A stretch of 41,411 nt of DNA from Gemmatimonadota bacterium (lineage in GTDB: Bacteria > Gemmatimonadota > Gemmatimonadetes > Gemmatimonadales > GWC2-71-9), in assembly GCA_003222085.1 (NCBI GenBank), contig QHUK01000022.1, forward strand, positions 1 through 41,411, in the 5' to 3' direction. The notes under the pieces are model-generated. The model did not search any database, was not told the origin of the DNA, and saw only the letters and a list, made by a program, of their open reading frames with translations. Within the stretch, counting starts at the first letter, position 1. Every line of letters starts with the position of its first letter. This document shows positions 40,703 through 41,411 of the stretch, piece after piece. The position numbers and the translations under genes are program-made.

Positions 40703-41411
40703 ATGATCCGACTCTTCGCCAACGCGCATTACGACTTCATCAAGTGGCGCCGCTGGGCGTATGGGCTCACCGCGGCGATCATCATCCCCGGATTCGCCCT
40801 GTTCCTGGTGCGGGGGCTGAACTACTCGATCGAGTTCACCGGTGGCACGCTGATCCAGGTCCAGACGGAGGAGCCCGTCGGGACCGAGCGCATCCGCGGC
40901 GCGCTCGACGGGGCCGGCATCCGCGACGCGGAGATTCAGCAGTTCGGTGCGGCCAACGAATACGTGATCCGCGCGCGGATCGGGCGGGCCGACGCCGCCG
41001 TCGCGGGCTCGACCGAGACGACCGCGGCCGCGGTGGACTCGGCGCTGGCGCGCTCCCTCGGCCCGGCACCCGAGCACTACAAGATCCTCCGCACCGAGGC
41101 CGTCGGCCCGAAAGTGGGGCGGGAGCTCCAGGGCAAGGCTTTCCTCGCGATCTTCTTCTCATTCATCGTCACGCTCGTCTACCTCGCGGTCCGGTTCGAG
41201 TGGCGCTTCGGCCTCGCGGCGGTGCTCGCGACGTTCCACGACATCCTCACCACGATCGCGTTCATCCGGTACCTCGACCTCGAGGTGAGTCTCGTCGTCG
41301 TCGGGGCGGTCCTGACCATGGTCGGCTACTCCCTCAACGACACCATCATCATTTTCGATCGCGTGCGCGAGAACCTGCGCAAATTCCGGCGCCAGAACCT
41401 GTACGAGATCC
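40703..41411 (+). CDS. secF: Protein translocase subunit SecF (partial, cut by window end)
   Basis: The first 236 codons of SecF are present; the gene continues past the window edge. The N-terminus (MIRLFANAHYDFIKWRRWAY) leads into the first membrane helix, then LNYSIEFTGGTLIQVQ, the typical SecF FxGGT motif, and a short periplasmic domain. VGPKVGRELQGKAFLAIFFS opens the membrane part, and VVGAVLTMVGYSLNDTIIIF with DRVREN is the SecF signature. It starts 1 bp after the secD stop, as is usual for secD-secF. Confidence 0.97.
   Translation, partial: MIRLFANAHYDFIKWRRWAYGLTAAIIIPGFALFLVRGLNYSIEFTGGTLIQVQTEEPVGTERIRGALDGAGIRDAEIQQFGAANEYVIRARIGRADAAVAGSTETTAAAVDSALARSLGPAPEHYKILRTEAVGPKVGRELQGKAFLAIFFSFIVTLVYLAVRFEWRFGLAAVLATFHDILTTIAFIRYLDLEVSLVVVGAVLTMVGYSLNDTIIIFDRVRENLRKFRRQNLYEI

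Overview
The window is a 41.4 kb, very GC-rich chromosomal segment packed with genes. Many neighbouring genes share ATGA or GTGA stop/start overlaps. Protein style and gene content (alternative GlmU, Roadblock protein, HEAT-repeat and HD-GYP pair, HQxGTPL-type histidine kinase, Glu/Asp-tRNA amidotransferase, CIRCE-controlled groESL) suggest Gemmatimonadota or a close relative. That placement is an inference from gene content, not a phylogenetic result. No rRNA, tRNA, CRISPR array, insertion sequence or prophage was found.

Layout: (1) 1-4205 +: type III pantothenate kinase, UbiA-family prenyltransferase, two small membrane proteins, an NlpC/P60 peptidase with a barrel-like N-terminal half, and a lipoprotein. 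(2) 4202-6395: groES-groEL behind a perfect CIRCE operator, closed by a strong terminator. (3) 6396-9764: a structured leader followed by a minor-pilin operon (GspH/FimT-, PilV-, PilW- and PilX-like). (4) 9797-13518: a HEAT-repeat protein and an HD-GYP protein that appear to share an N-terminal domain, then a small secreted protein. (5) 18400-13515 on the minus strand: Roadblock protein, response regulator, mannose-1-phosphate guanylyltransferase, alternative GlmU and a membrane Ser/Thr kinase. (6) 18494-27001 +: lipoprotein, serS, histidine kinase, UvrD/PcrA helicase, gatC-gatA-gatB. (7) 29630-27023 minus: cation/proton antiporter, small membrane coiled-coil protein, zinc-dependent phospholipase C-like protein. 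(8) 29691-31768 +: murA and a laccase-domain purine nucleosidase. (9) 31765-41411 +: the translation operon rimP-nusA-ylxQ-infB-ylxP-rbfA-truB-ribF, followed by secD and the start of secF.

Most of the segment is housekeeping: protein folding, translation fidelity and initiation, cell-wall precursor synthesis and Sec export. The accessory interest lies in five places. First, several families of short tandem repeats (7-, 8-, 10- and 15-bp units, usually four copies) sit at gene borders or in surface loops. Second, the HEAT/HD-GYP pair seems to share an unnamed N-terminal domain. Third, the minus-strand operon joins signalling proteins to sugar-nucleotide enzymes. Fourth, MurA carries Asp in place of the usual catalytic Cys, which predicts fosfomycin insensitivity. 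Fifth, several promoters have a TAnnTT -10 box so close to the start codon that leaderless mRNAs are likely.
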